A stretch of 21,855 bases of DNA from JAHHUH01 sp045123075 (GCA_045123075.1 JBGVIJ010000076.1:1-21855); one strand, 5' to 3'. Positions 7,686-16,408 are shown, counted from the first letter of the stretch. Notes: generated from the letters alone by a model not told the origin. Numbers and translations are program-made.

Positions 7686-8819
7686 CTACAAACGGAAGTA
7701 TCTGTTCCCATTGTCCATATCAATACAGCCTGCAACTTGCAGTTCCAAAAGCTCCATACTGATTTCCGACACAGACTTTCCGCTCTGTTCTGTGATTTCT
7801 TCTAAGGATAAGGGTCCTTGTTTTAATAAAGCTAATATATTTTCTCCAAGCTCTGAAAACGAAGTTGAAACAGCTTCCAATGAATATTTAAGCTTATCAT
7901 CAGCAGTTTCAAAGATGCTTGGTTGAAAAACTTTTTGCTGCATGGCAACTTGCCAAGCAATTTTATCTTCCAATATATCTGTCACAGAATCAACTAGCTT
8001 CGCACCTTGTCGAATAAGCTCGTGACAACCTATACTGGTATTTTCAAAAATGTTTCCCGGTACGCAATATACCTCGCGTCCTTCGTCAGCTGCAATGTGC
8101 GCTGTAATGAGTGCACCACTTTTTTGTGCAGCTTCTGCCACTACAATTCCCCTACTCAAACCAACTATGATTCTATTACGAGCAGGAAAGTTTTGAGACA
8201 TAGGCGCAGTTCCCGGAGGATACTCGCTAATAACTGCACCGTTTTGAGCAATACGCTCAAAGAGCTTTTGGTTGGAAGCAGGATATGCAATATCAAGTCC
8301 ACAACCTAAAACTGCAACAGTAGTACCACCAGCTTTAAGTGCAGCCTCGTGAGCAGCAGCATCTATGCCTTTAGCACCACCACTAATTATGGGTATTCCC
8401 TCTCGTGCTAAACCAGTAGCAAAAAAGCTAGCTGCCTTTAAGCCATAATGACTTGCTTCACGAGAACCCACAACACCTATGGCGTAATTGAACTTAGGTA
8501 TTTCACCACGCACATACAAAACTAAAGGTGGATCATGAATTTCCTTTAAGGACTTTGGGTAATCCTCATCGTAAATACTCACAATACTGACACCATTTAA
8601 TTTACAGAAAGTATCAATACGCTTGGGTAAATCTAAACTTCTTTTCCTAATAAATTGAAACACATTCTTAGGCTCACAAATTCCTACGTTTAAAAGTTCA
8701 GCTTCGCTAGCTTCAAAGAGAGCCTTAGCCGAACCAAACTTCTTAATTAACAGGGGAATTTTGCTCCTGCCTAAACCGGGTACAACAGCACAAACAGCGG
8801 CTAAATATACAGTGTTCAA
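7686..8819 (-). CDS. dprA: DNA-processing protein DprA (Smf)
   Basis: DprA binds incoming single-stranded DNA and loads RecA during natural transformation; it is widespread even in strains not known to be competent. The Rossmann-like core is clear: GVVGSREASHYG, SGGAKGIDAAAHEAAL, AVLGCGLDIAYP and then FPARNRIIVGLS. A C-terminal winged-helix domain (about residues 315-377) follows, and an N-terminal helical region (1-100) precedes. The start is a TTG at 8819: AAGGAG lies 10 nt upstream, and the nearest upstream ATG (8848) runs into a stop codon after three sense codons. The first gene of the leftward dprA-topA-trmFO operon. A perfect dyad ATGATT-T-AATCAT (8836-8848) sits in its leader. Confidence 0.96.
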   Translation of the reverse strand: MNTVYLAAVCAVVPGLGRSKIPLLIKKFGSAKALFEASEAELLNVGICEPKNVFQFIRKRSLDLPKRIDTFCKLNGVSIVSIYDEDYPKSLKEIHDPPLVLYVRGEIPKFNYAIGVVGSREASHYGLKAASFFATGLAREGIPIISGGAKGIDAAAHEAALKAGGTTVAVLGCGLDIAYPASNQKLFERIAQNGAVISEYPPGTAPMSQNFPARNRIIVGLSRGIVVAEAAQKSGALITAHIAADEGREVYCVPGNIFENTSIGCHELIRQGAKLVDSVTDILEDKIAWQVAMQQKVFQPSIFETADDKLKYSLEAVSTSFSELGENILALLKQGPLSLEEITEQSGKSVSEISMELLELQVAGCIDMDNGNRYFRL

Positions 8820-8895
8820 TTTTACACAGCTCCTTATGATTTAATCATGGTACTGCGTGATTTAAGATATTATTGACGAGAAACAAATTTTCTTC

Positions 8896-8924
8896 ATTAT
8901 AAAAGGCTTTTTTTAAACGGTCAA
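8896..8924 (-). promoter_or_regulatory. Promoter of dprA-topA-trmFO
   Basis: Minus-strand TTGACC (8924-8919), a 17-bp spacer and a perfect TATAAT (8901-8896) lie just after the stop of the upstream glycosyltransferase gene. I saw no terminator hairpin between that gene and dprA, so read-through is also possible. Confidence 0.8.
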
Positions 8925-8928
8925 GTAG

Positions 8929-10032
8929 TTATTTTTTGAGAAGCCTACACAATATATAGTTGCAAATGTTTTCAGAAGCCTTTGGTTTACCAAAAAATTG
9001 CTTGTTATTTTGGTCTGTAGCTTCGGAAATTCCGCACAGTTCCTTAATTTTTGCATTAATCTCTTTAGTATCTGTTGCGATTGTTGCACCGCAATTAGCT
9101 TGCAAAAATTTTGCATTATTTTCTTCTTGTCCAGGTAAAGGTTTATAAATGATGTAATCTAAATTAGAAGCCAAAGTCTCTGCGGAAGAAAGACCACCAG
9201 CTTTAGAAACAATCATATCAGCTCCACAGAAAAGTTCGGGAACTTTATCAGTAAAGCTGTAAACTTCTACAGAGTCTCCAAATTTAGCAAGTAAGGTTTT
9301 ATAAAGGGACTTGTTTTTGCCAGTTAAAGCAACAAGATGTAAATTATTTGGCTTATCAACTATTAATGTAGAAATTATTTCTTCCATAGGTAAGAGACCA
9401 TCACCACCACCCATCAAAAGGCAAACTTTATCTTCCTTTCTCCACCCAAAACTTTCACGACACGAAGACTTCTCCAAATTTTGAAAGCCATCGCGGATAG
9501 GAATGCCAAAAGCTTTGGTTTCGAAGGAAGCAGGAATTTTTTCGCGTAAACATTCATCAGCAATAAAGTAAGTATCTACTCCATTGCAAACCCACCAAGT
9601 ATGCACCGTGTAATCAGTAACAACACCACACAAATATAAAGAACTATTCTGTCTACGTTTATAGATACTCATAATTCCGGCAGGAGTTGCGTGGGTAGCG
9701 ATTACTACATCGGGATCAACCCTTTTAATGAAGCTACTGCCGAGGTATGCCAAAATACCATTGATAAATTCACGCATCCAAAGCGAACCACCGCCTCTGT
9801 TACCCCATTTATACATCATTTCGTACAGCCAAGGGCAAACTTCTAAAATCCACAGGTAAACTTTTAGAAAAGTCTTCCCTAAAATGGCAGGAAAGAAGTC
9901 AAAAACATTACCATGTATTACTTCTACATTTTCATTTTCTTCAAAGGTGTCTTTCAAAGCTTCTGCTGCTAAACGGTGACCGGAACCTATGGGAGCAGAA
10001 AGAAGTAAGACTGTAAATTTATGCTTTTTCAT
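8929..10032 (-). CDS. MGDG synthase/UgtP-like glycosyltransferase (GT28 type)
   Basis: This 367-residue enzyme probably transfers a sugar from a nucleotide-sugar donor to a lipid at the inner face of the membrane. The N-terminal domain matches the MGDG-synthase type (SAPIGSGHRLAAEAL, 12-26; the glycine/histidine loop contacts the lipid or donor in relatives). The C-terminal GT28-like donor domain has LMGGGDG (206-212), SKAGGLSSAETLA (276-288) and PLPGQEENNAKFL (298-310). Family members include diacylglycerol glucosyltransferase UgtP and plant MGDG synthase. Exact donor and acceptor cannot be told, so no symbol is given. A weak AAGGG site lies 12 nt before the ATG. It is divergent from the nicotinate phosphoribosyltransferase gene. 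Confidence 0.87.
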   Translation of the reverse strand: MKKHKFTVLLLSAPIGSGHRLAAEALKDTFEENENVEVIHGNVFDFFPAILGKTFLKVYLWILEVCPWLYEMMYKWGNRGGGSLWMREFINGILAYLGSSFIKRVDPDVVIATHATPAGIMSIYKRRQNSSLYLCGVVTDYTVHTWWVCNGVDTYFIADECLREKIPASFETKAFGIPIRDGFQNLEKSSCRESFGWRKEDKVCLLMGGGDGLLPMEEIISTLIVDKPNNLHLVALTGKNKSLYKTLLAKFGDSVEVYSFTDKVPELFCGADMIVSKAGGLSSAETLASNLDYIIYKPLPGQEENNAKFLQANCGATIATDTKEINAKIKELCGISEATDQNNKQFFGKPKASENICNYILCRLLKK

Positions 10033-10076
10033 AATCTATACATACCCTTAAATAGGAATTTTTTTCAATATAAAAC

Positions 10077-10105
10077 TTGAATATTAAACGCTACTATTGT
10101 ATCAT
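10077..10105 (+). promoter_or_regulatory. Promoter of nicotinate phosphoribosyltransferase gene
   Basis: TTGAAT (10077-10082), a 17-bp spacer and TATCAT (10100-10105) precede the gene by about 41 nt. A second TATAAT at 10125-10130 is too close to the ribosome site to be the -10 box. Confidence 0.65.
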
Positions 10106-10146
10106 AAATCTAATTTAATTTATCTATAATTTTTGGAGGGCGTAAA

Positions 10147-11202
10147 ATGAAAAACAGATTACCTGTGGAACATTTTCATTTTCCGGTAGAACAAATCAAA
10201 GCTGGCTACTACAGTGATGCGTATTTTATGCGCACCATCGAAATTTTGAACGGAGATAATCACCATCCCCGCGTTTTAATGCAGGTGTTTACCCGCGAGC
10301 ACGTTGTAGTATGTGGTATCGACGAAGTTATCGCCCTTATCAGAACTTGCGCTCATAACCCTGAAACTATTACCATACATGCATTGCACGATGGCGACAA
10401 AGTTGCACCTTGGGAAACTGTTATGACCATTGAAGGTGACTTGGCAGATTTCTCCCATCTTGAAACTTTGTATTTAGGCATTTTGGCTCGCCAAAGCCGT
10501 ATTGCTACCAATGTTCGTGAAGTTGTGGAAGCTGCTAACGGTAAACCCGTTCTTTTCTTCCCTGCTCGTTACGATATTTATCAAACTCAAGAAGCTGATG
10601 GTTACGCAGCAAAAATTGGTGGCGTTATTGGTTGCTCCACTGATGCTAACGCTTTAGCTATGGGCGGCAAAGGTTTGGGTACTATCCCCCACGCGCTTAT
10701 CGCTACTTATCACGGTGATACCGTAGCAGCTACTGCTGCTTTCGATAAATACGTTGACCCGAATATCAATCGCATTGCTCTTGTAGATTTTGATAACGAT
10801 TGCGTAAACACTGCCCTTGCAGTAGCTCGCAAACTTGGTAAAAAACTTTACGGTGTACGCCTTGATACTTCCGGAACCATGGTTGATAAAAGTCTCTTAG
10901 GTCAAATGGGTATGTTTAACCCCACTGGCGTATGTAAAGAACTTATTTGGAATGTACGTCGTTCTCTTGATGCAGAAGGTTTCGAGTATGTGAAGATTAT
11001 CGTTTCCGGCGGTTTAACTGCTAAACGTGTTGCTGAGTTCGAAGCTCTTGGTGTTCCTGCTGATACTTATGCTGTAGGCTCCAGTTTCTTTGATGGTAAC
11101 ATCAACTTTACTGCTGACATCGTAAAAGTAGACGGTGAAGACTGTGCTAAAGCAGGACGTAAGTATTTACCTAATGACAGACTTGAGCTTGTTGAATTTT
11201 AA
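10147..11202 (+). CDS. pncB: Nicotinate phosphoribosyltransferase (NAD salvage)
   Basis: The enzyme joins nicotinate and PRPP to make nicotinate mononucleotide, with ATP hydrolysis, the first step of the Preiss-Handler route to NAD. The protein is of the short class (351 aa), which resembles the archaeal Thermoplasma-type enzymes more than the long E. coli form. Recognisable segments are TNVREVVEAANGKPVLFFPAR (substrate region), GCSTDANALAM, GTIPHALIATYHGD with the phosphorylatable H182, VDFDNDCVN, VRLDTSG and the phosphate-binding IIVSGGLT. A GGAGGG site precedes the ATG. It is monocistronic, ending in a strong terminator shared with the converging transporter gene. Confidence 0.93.
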   Translation: MKNRLPVEHFHFPVEQIKAGYYSDAYFMRTIEILNGDNHHPRVLMQVFTREHVVVCGIDEVIALIRTCAHNPETITIHALHDGDKVAPWETVMTIEGDLADFSHLETLYLGILARQSRIATNVREVVEAANGKPVLFFPARYDIYQTQEADGYAAKIGGVIGCSTDANALAMGGKGLGTIPHALIATYHGDTVAATAAFDKYVDPNINRIALVDFDNDCVNTALAVARKLGKKLYGVRLDTSGTMVDKSLLGQMGMFNPTGVCKELIWNVRRSLDAEGFEYVKIIVSGGLTAKRVAEFEALGVPADTYAVGSSFFDGNINFTADIVKVDGEDCAKAGRKYLPNDRLELVEF

Positions 11203-11212
11203 AACAAAATAA

Positions 11213-11238
11213 AAAATCCGCTCTTGCGAGCGGATTTT
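11213..11238. terminator. Bidirectional rho-independent terminator
   Basis: An 11-bp perfect stem (AAAATCCGCTC, loop TTGC, GAGCGGATTTT) lies between convergent genes and has T-rich tails on both strands. Core CTCTTGCGAG (11221-11230). Confidence 0.93.
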
Positions 11239-11246
11239 ATTTTTTA

Positions 11247-11864
11247 TTATTGTTTCCAGTTGTTAACAGGAGCGCCTACAGGCCAGAAGGTTCTGCCGTA
11301 GAAGTTGTTCAAGAAGGATGCACCAGCACCATACAGGGACAACAAGGAAATGCAGATTTCAGAGTAAGCAGCGATAGCGTGCGGAGTGTGGCCGCCAATT
11401 CCCCATGCATCGAGAGCCAAGCAGATCAACAATACGTCGATCAATACCATGTCGGTGAAGAGGAAGAGGTTTGCAGAGGAAGCAGCAATGGTACCAATGC
11501 AAGCGAACAAGAAATAAGCGAAGAATGCGAAGCCAAGAGCTTTAGCATCAATGCCTTTAGCCAAAGCAGCACCGAAGGTACCAGCTTTGATCATCCAGCA
11601 CATACCAACGCCGGACCAGAAGAAACCGAAAGCACAGAAGATAGTGCCACCGAAAATGTTTTTGTGGCAGTAGTCAAGAATACCAGCCAAGATTTGAGCG
11701 AAGGAACCGCAGAACAGCGCCCAGGGAAGTACCCAAGAAACGTCAGAAACGATACCCATTTTTTGAGCAGATGCAACCATGGTTACTACAGCCAAACCGA
11801 ACAGGCCAAGCGGAGTCGGATCTGCTAAAGAAAGTTGAACGTGAGAAGTAGAGTTAGAACTCAT
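11247..11864 (-). CDS. satP: GPR1/FUN34/YaaH-family acetate transporter (SatP-like)
   Basis: This small (205 aa) inner-membrane protein has six predicted hydrophobic spans. It carries the family signature near the N-terminus as DPTPLGLFGLAV (15-26), where many homologues have NP[AV]PLGL; here D replaces N. Later segments FCGSFAQILAGILDY and FGGTIFCAFGFFWSGVG are also typical. Characterised members take up acetate or succinate with protons, or form acetate channels; the substrate here is inferred from family only. Ribosome site AGGAGG lies 7 nt before the ATG. Promoter and two repeat motifs lie upstream. Codon use is strongly biased, which produces a long open frame on the opposite strand. Confidence 0.9.
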   Translation of the reverse strand: MSSNSTSHVQLSLADPTPLGLFGLAVVTMVASAQKMGIVSDVSWVLPWALFCGSFAQILAGILDYCHKNIFGGTIFCAFGFFWSGVGMCWMIKAGTFGAALAKGIDAKALGFAFFAYFLFACIGTIAASSANLFLFTDMVLIDVLLICLALDAWGIGGHTPHAIAAYSEICISLLSLYGAGASFLNNFYGRTFWPVGAPVNNWKQ

Positions 11865-11889
11865 AACAATCCTCCTATAATTTTAATTT

Positions 11890-11908
11890 CAGTGTTAGTC
11901 CCACACTG
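11890..11908. repeat. Dyad in the leader of the SatP-like gene
   Basis: CAGTGT-tagtccc-ACACTG is a perfect 6-bp inverted repeat with a 7-nt centre. It lies between the -10 box and the ribosome site, about 12 nt downstream of the -10. It could be a repressor operator or an RNA hairpin; there is no T-tract, so it is not a terminator. Confidence 0.45.
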
Positions 11909-11919
11909 CGTTATAATAT

Positions 11920-11949
11920 AATATAACTGGTAAATAGTTACACCGTCAA
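11920..11949 (-). promoter_or_regulatory. Promoter of the SatP-like gene
   Basis: Minus-strand TTGACG (11949-11944), an 18-bp spacer and TATATT (11925-11920) form a good sigma-70/A-type promoter. Confidence 0.7.
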
Positions 11950-11962
11950 GAACGGTTACACA
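11938..11962. repeat. Direct repeat GTTACAC over the -35 region of the SatP-like gene
   Basis: GTTACAC occurs at 11938-11944 and again at 11956-11962, with the inverted pair CCGT/ACGG between the copies. The 18-bp period is close to two helical turns, and the motif overlaps the -35 hexamer. It looks like a binding site for a dimeric regulator; which one is unknown. Confidence 0.4.
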
Positions 11963-12080
11963 AATTTTTCACATTTTAATCAATATGCAAACTACTGTAT
12001 AGTATCTACATTTTTTGATATACTTATATGAGAAAATAAAGTAACTCCAAATGCTAAATTTTCATAAGGAGGAATAATTT

Positions 12081-13295
12081 ATGAGCAGTTTAAACGCTAC
12101 TCCTAGCGGTGAAAGAATACATATAGGCATCTTTGGAAAACGCAACGCCGGAAAGTCCAGCTTGATTAATGCCATAACTACTCAAGAAATCGCGATAGTA
12201 AGCAACTTTAAAGGAACAACTACTGACCCTGTTTTTAAAGCTATGGAACTTTTACCTTTAGGTCCCGTAATGATTATAGATACTCCCGGTATTGACGATG
12301 AAGGTGAATTGGGTAAGCTTCGCATAGAAAAGGCTTATCAAATTCTGAATAAAACAAACATTGCTATTTTGGTGATTGATAGCACCATTGGTATTTCCCC
12401 TGAAGATGTAGAACTTCTTAACCTTATTAAGGAAAAGAAAGTTCCTGTAATCATCGCCTTTAACAAATGCGAACTCCTTACAGATAGTGAAATTGAAAAT
12501 TTAAAAGCTGATGTACCCAATATGTTTGTCAGTGCTGCCACCGGCGAAAACATCTATAAATTTAATTCAGCTCTCGCCAAACTTATCCCGGAAGAAGAAC
12601 CTAATATAATGTTGGAAGATATTGTTGCTCCCGGTGATGTAGTTGTATTAGTTACTCCTATTGATAGCTCTGCACCTAAAGGAAGACTAATTCTTCCCCA
12701 ACAACAAGTAATTCGCAATATTATCGATAACCACGGTATCGTAATGGTAACTCAGGTTGAAGAGCTTACTAACACTTTAGCAAAACTTTCTGATAAACCT
12801 CGCTTAGTAGTTACTGACAGTCAAGTCTTCCCTACTGTTGCCAAAATGTTGCCGAAAGATATTGAACTTACTTCCTTCTCCATTTTAATGGCTCGTTACA
12901 AAGGAGCACTACTTAATTCCGTAAAAAGCGTTAAAGCTTTAGACGATATCAAAGATGGAGATAGAATACTAATAAGTGAAGGTTGTACCCATCATCGTCA
13001 ATGTGATGATATTGGGACTGTAAAGCTTCCTAACTGGATTCGTAACTATACCAAGTGCGAGCCTGAATTTGTTTTCACAAGTGGTACGGAGTTCCCTCTT
13101 GATTTAAGAAGCTATAAGCTTATCATTCATTGTGGTGGTTGCATGCTAAATGAACGTGAAATTATGTATCGTAACAAATGCGCTTTCTTACAAAATGTAC
13201 CTATGACAAATTACGGTATTGCCATAGCCTATATGAACGGTATTTTGAAAAGAACTGTTGCTCCCCTACCAGAAATCAAACAAATCTTAGAATAG
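12081..13295 (+). CDS. hydF: [FeFe]-hydrogenase maturation GTPase HydF
   Basis: HydF is the scaffold that carries the di-iron precursor and delivers it to apo-HydA. The N-terminal Ras-like GTPase domain has the P-loop GKRNAGKSSL (19-28), G3 DTPG (67-70) and G4 NKCE (128-131). A dimerisation domain follows. The C-terminal iron-sulfur domain has ligands C302 and H304 (EGCTHHRQCDD) and C351/C354 (HCGGCMLN), the CxHx(46)CxxC pattern that separates HydF from Era/Der GTPases. A GGAGG site is 7-8 nt before the ATG. A TATACT at 12019-12024 is the best -10 candidate, with no good -35. hydE and hydG are not in the window, so the maturation genes are scattered. Confidence 0.96.
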   Translation: MSSLNATPSGERIHIGIFGKRNAGKSSLINAITTQEIAIVSNFKGTTTDPVFKAMELLPLGPVMIIDTPGIDDEGELGKLRIEKAYQILNKTNIAILVIDSTIGISPEDVELLNLIKEKKVPVIIAFNKCELLTDSEIENLKADVPNMFVSAATGENIYKFNSALAKLIPEEEPNIMLEDIVAPGDVVVLVTPIDSSAPKGRLILPQQQVIRNIIDNHGIVMVTQVEELTNTLAKLSDKPRLVVTDSQVFPTVAKMLPKDIELTSFSILMARYKGALLNSVKSVKALDDIKDGDRILISEGCTHHRQCDDIGTVKLPNWIRNYTKCEPEFVFTSGTEFPLDLRSYKLIIHCGGCMLNEREIMYRNKCAFLQNVPMTNYGIAIAYMNGILKRTVAPLPEIKQILE

Positions 13296-13300
13296 CAATA

Positions 13301-13328
13301 AAAAACGCACTCTTTCGAGTGCGTTTTT
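13301..13328. terminator. Bidirectional rho-independent terminator
   Basis: A 12-bp perfect stem (AAAAACGCACTC, loop TTTC, GAGTGCGTTTTT) lies between converging hydF and the M16C peptidase gene, with T-rich tails both ways. Core CTCTTTCGAG (13310-13319). Confidence 0.94.
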
Positions 13329-13332
13329 TATT

Positions 13333-16257
13333 TTATGCATTGATAATTTTATTGAATTTTTCAGAATTTGCTTCAATAGGCTGTTTACCACCTACAACAC
13401 AAACGTAGCCATCACTAAGCATATCGCTAATAACAGGAGCAAGTGCTTGTAAATCTTCATTTGTTACATCAAGCACTTCGTTACGTGCCTGTTGACGTTG
13501 TTCATCAGTAATGTTTTTAAGCCAAGCAGTAGTTACGGCATCAAGACGCATAGTATTTGTAAGCGGAGTATCCATACCGCTGATGGTACCAATTACGTAC
13601 TTATCAAGCTCACGTGCCGGAAACTCTTCATTTTCTAGCCAAGCAGGTAAATCGTAGTACGCTTGCAAGGATTCTGCCAGTTTTGGGTCACGGTAAGAAG
13701 CAAAAATAGCCAAACCATTACTATCGAAACGAGTAGTTGCGCCGTACGCCCCACCCTGAATACGAATCTTTGTCCAAAGATATTCGTAACGTAAAATGGT
13801 TTCCAGTACACGCATTGCACCGGTATATTTATGACCATGTTTAATAAAGTTACCGCCTGCTACAACATATTGAACTTTACCTGCAGTGGTGATTGCTTCA
13901 TTAATTTCTTTTAGCGGTACAATGTTAGGTTCCTTGCCCGCAATATCAGATTCCGGTAGCAGATTAGTAAAATCAAGTGCCCATTGACGAACTTCTTCAC
14001 GCAAATCTTCATCACAGGAATAAGCAAACATGTAGCAGGTTTGTTGGAAGAATTTTCCAAGCAAAGTACGAAGCTCTGCCAGAGCAGCTTCCCCTACTTC
14101 ATCAAAGTTATCTACCAAGTTTTTCAAGAATTGGTAGTAAGTGAAATGATCTTGCTCATTAACACGCGCAGCCGCACTGCAATAACCGTATAAACGAGAA
14201 ATTGCTACATTTTGACCACGATTAAAGAAGCTGCCATCCCAATCAGTTTTAAGTTCGGCAACAAGTTCGCGGAATCGTTTAACATCGTCCAGCTTGCTTT
14301 CCAAAGCTAAGGATTTAAGAATTTCAAAAAGCTTGGGTATATTTTCCATCAAAGCTTTTGCCTTCACAGAGAAATTAATTTTATAAACATCTGCATCGTT
14401 AGAATCGGACAATGCATGAGTATTGAAGGCAATACCACCAGTGTACATAATGCTGTTAGTTGCCAATTCTTCGTAAGTAAAGCTTTTAGTGTTAAATTTA
14501 CCTAACACGTCAGTTAACAAGTAGCAATAAGGCAACAATCTACTTTCAACACCGGTTATGTCAAAATACCAGTTAAAGTAGGCAATTTTGTTGGTAACAG
14601 CAGGAACATACAACAAAGTATTGTCGCCTATCTTTTCCTCTTGCACATTAAACTTTTCAATTTCACGACGAATATCACTACGCTCTAAGATAGGAATAGA
14701 AGCCAAATATTCCGGTTTATCAGGAGTTGCTTGGCGGATGTGGAGTTCAACACAATCTGCAGCATAAGCTTCAAGCTCTTCAGTAGTCATGGATGCTTTT
14801 AAAGCAGCCATTTTTTCTACTTCAATTGCACGGTCAGCTTCTTCCTTACCCGGTTGCGGAACTAAGGAAACAATTACTTTGTGAGTGTTATCTAAGAGAT
14901 AGCCTTCAATTAATTGTTCATAGTAACGAGTTTTTAAGCCATCACGCAATTCCTTGAGCATTTGATTGTAGCGCATGCCGTCAATCGGGTTACCACCGTA
15001 AAGCCAGTTATCCATAACACCAATGCCATAAATCAAGCCTTTGGGATATGCACCAAAGTCAGATTCACGCATTTTGAACTCAGTAGAATTAAGAGCTGCT
15101 TCCAAAAGCTTCTTATCAAGACCGTTGATGGTGATTTCTTGCAAGTTTTTATAGATGGCACTGATGAATTTATCGCGATGTGCCAGCTCACTACCGGAAG
15201 CTTTAATGCTAAAAATAGGTTGCAGCAAGCTTCCTACATAGCTACCGCTAATGTTTTGAGCAATGCCTTCATTTAAGAGTGCTCTACGGAGCGGAGAAGA
15301 TTCAGATTCCAAAAGTACGCCTTCCAGCAAGCGTAAAGCCATGGAGGTTTTAACATCAGTAGCTTTACCTACAACGATGGAAAGTTCGTGATAGGTTTTA
15401 GCAGTGCAATCCTCCCCTGCGTCTACAGGATAGAAAGCTTCTACTTCTTTAGTACGAGCGTAAGGAGCTTGCATGGGGATTTCAGAATCAACTTTGCCGG
15501 TTTTAGTGAAGTTAGAAAGATACTCTTCATCTAAGTACGCCAAGGTTGCTTCGATATCCATATCGCCATACAAATAAATGTAAGAGTTTTCCGCACTGTA
15601 GTATGTTTTGTGGAAGTCTTCAAACATTTCTTGAGTCAGTTCGGGAATCGCTTCAGGATAACCGCCGGATTCAAAACGATACGGACTATCCGGGAACAAA
15701 GCTTTCATAGCTTCGTTTTCCATCAAAGCATCAGGAGAAGAATAAACGCCTTTCATTTCGTTATAAACTACACCATTGTAAGTCAGTTCATCTTCTGCGC
15801 TTTCAAGATTATAGTGCCAACCTTCTTGAAGCAAAGTAAATTTGTTTTCATAAATCAAAGGATAGAACACTGCATCCAGATAAACATCCATTAAATTGCG
15901 GAAGTCTTTATCATTGCGACTTGCCACAGGATACATGGTTTTATCGGGATAAGTCATAGCATTGAGGAAAGTGTTCAAAGAACCTTTTACCAATTCTACG
16001 AAGGGTTCCTTCAAATGATACTTTCTGGAACCGCACAAAGCAGAATGTTCCAAAATGTGAGCAACACCGGTATCATCTCGGGACGGAGTTCTAAAAGCAA
16101 TGGAGAAAACTTTATTATCATCTTCATTGCCTAAATATAAAAGGTGAGCACCACTTTGGAGATGCTCTAACAAAAATACATTACTATGTACTTCTTCAAC
16201 ATATTCAGCTTGAAGTACCTTAAAGCCATTGTAAGTTTTATTTAATTCTAATTGCAT
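13333..16257 (-). CDS. M16C-family zinc metallopeptidase (presequence-protease type)
   Basis: This 974-residue protein has the length of the single-chain M16C peptidases (mitochondrial PreP, falcilysin and bacterial homologues), in which two halves form a closed chamber that degrades short unfolded peptides. The inverted zinc motif HxxEH is H67-I-L-E70-H71 (GVAHILEHSALCGS), with E70 as the catalytic base and E167 (YNEMKG) the likely third zinc ligand. The segment SLNTFLNAMTYPDKTMYP is typical of this subfamily. No signal peptide is seen, so it should be cytoplasmic, with a role in peptide turnover. AGGAGG precedes the ATG. It is divergent from the small Arc-like gene and has its own terminator. 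Confidence 0.94.
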   Translation of the reverse strand: MQLELNKTYNGFKVLQAEYVEEVHSNVFLLEHLQSGAHLLYLGNEDDNKVFSIAFRTPSRDDTGVAHILEHSALCGSRKYHLKEPFVELVKGSLNTFLNAMTYPDKTMYPVASRNDKDFRNLMDVYLDAVFYPLIYENKFTLLQEGWHYNLESAEDELTYNGVVYNEMKGVYSSPDALMENEAMKALFPDSPYRFESGGYPEAIPELTQEMFEDFHKTYYSAENSYIYLYGDMDIEATLAYLDEEYLSNFTKTGKVDSEIPMQAPYARTKEVEAFYPVDAGEDCTAKTYHELSIVVGKATDVKTSMALRLLEGVLLESESSPLRRALLNEGIAQNISGSYVGSLLQPIFSIKASGSELAHRDKFISAIYKNLQEITINGLDKKLLEAALNSTEFKMRESDFGAYPKGLIYGIGVMDNWLYGGNPIDGMRYNQMLKELRDGLKTRYYEQLIEGYLLDNTHKVIVSLVPQPGKEEADRAIEVEKMAALKASMTTEELEAYAADCVELHIRQATPDKPEYLASIPILERSDIRREIEKFNVQEEKIGDNTLLYVPAVTNKIAYFNWYFDITGVESRLLPYCYLLTDVLGKFNTKSFTYEELATNSIMYTGGIAFNTHALSDSNDADVYKINFSVKAKALMENIPKLFEILKSLALESKLDDVKRFRELVAELKTDWDGSFFNRGQNVAISRLYGYCSAAARVNEQDHFTYYQFLKNLVDNFDEVGEAALAELRTLLGKFFQQTCYMFAYSCDEDLREEVRQWALDFTNLLPESDIAGKEPNIVPLKEINEAITTAGKVQYVVAGGNFIKHGHKYTGAMRVLETILRYEYLWTKIRIQGGAYGATTRFDSNGLAIFASYRDPKLAESLQAYYDLPAWLENEEFPARELDKYVIGTISGMDTPLTNTMRLDAVTTAWLKNITDEQRQQARNEVLDVTNEDLQALAPVISDMLSDGYVCVVGGKQPIEANSEKFNKIINA

Positions 16258-16332
16258 AAGTACCTCCTATTAATCTATCTTTTATATTCTAACACATTCT
16301 TTGATGGAAAACCGTAATTTTACTGTGAATAC

Positions 16333-16361
16333 TTGCACAAAAATAGGTCTACCTTTATAAT
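16333..16361 (+). promoter_or_regulatory. Promoter of the Arc-like gene
   Basis: TTGCAC (16333-16338), a 17-bp spacer and a perfect TATAAT (16356-16361) lead to initiation near 16368, about 40 nt before the start codon. Confidence 0.8.
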
Positions 16362-16376
16362 ATTGGTAGTATTATA
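16349..16376. promoter_or_regulatory. Overlapping dyads on the Arc-like gene promoter (candidate operator)
   Basis: TATAATA-ttggtag-TATTATA (16356-16376) is a perfect 7-bp inverted repeat spanning the -10 box and the predicted start of transcription. CTACC (16349-16353) and GGTAG (16365-16369) form a second, interleaved inverted repeat. A repressor bound here would block the promoter. The downstream ribbon-helix-helix protein is the obvious candidate, but this is inference. Confidence 0.5.
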
Positions 16377-16408
16377 GCACTAAGGTGATGTCAAAAGGAG
16401 AGATTGAT

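Noticed and set aside
11250..11828. 192-codon open frame on the plus strand, opposite the SatP-like gene
   Set aside because: It lacks a plausible ribosome site and has a low-complexity S/E/T-rich product. It is explained by the biased codons of the well-supported transporter gene on the other strand.
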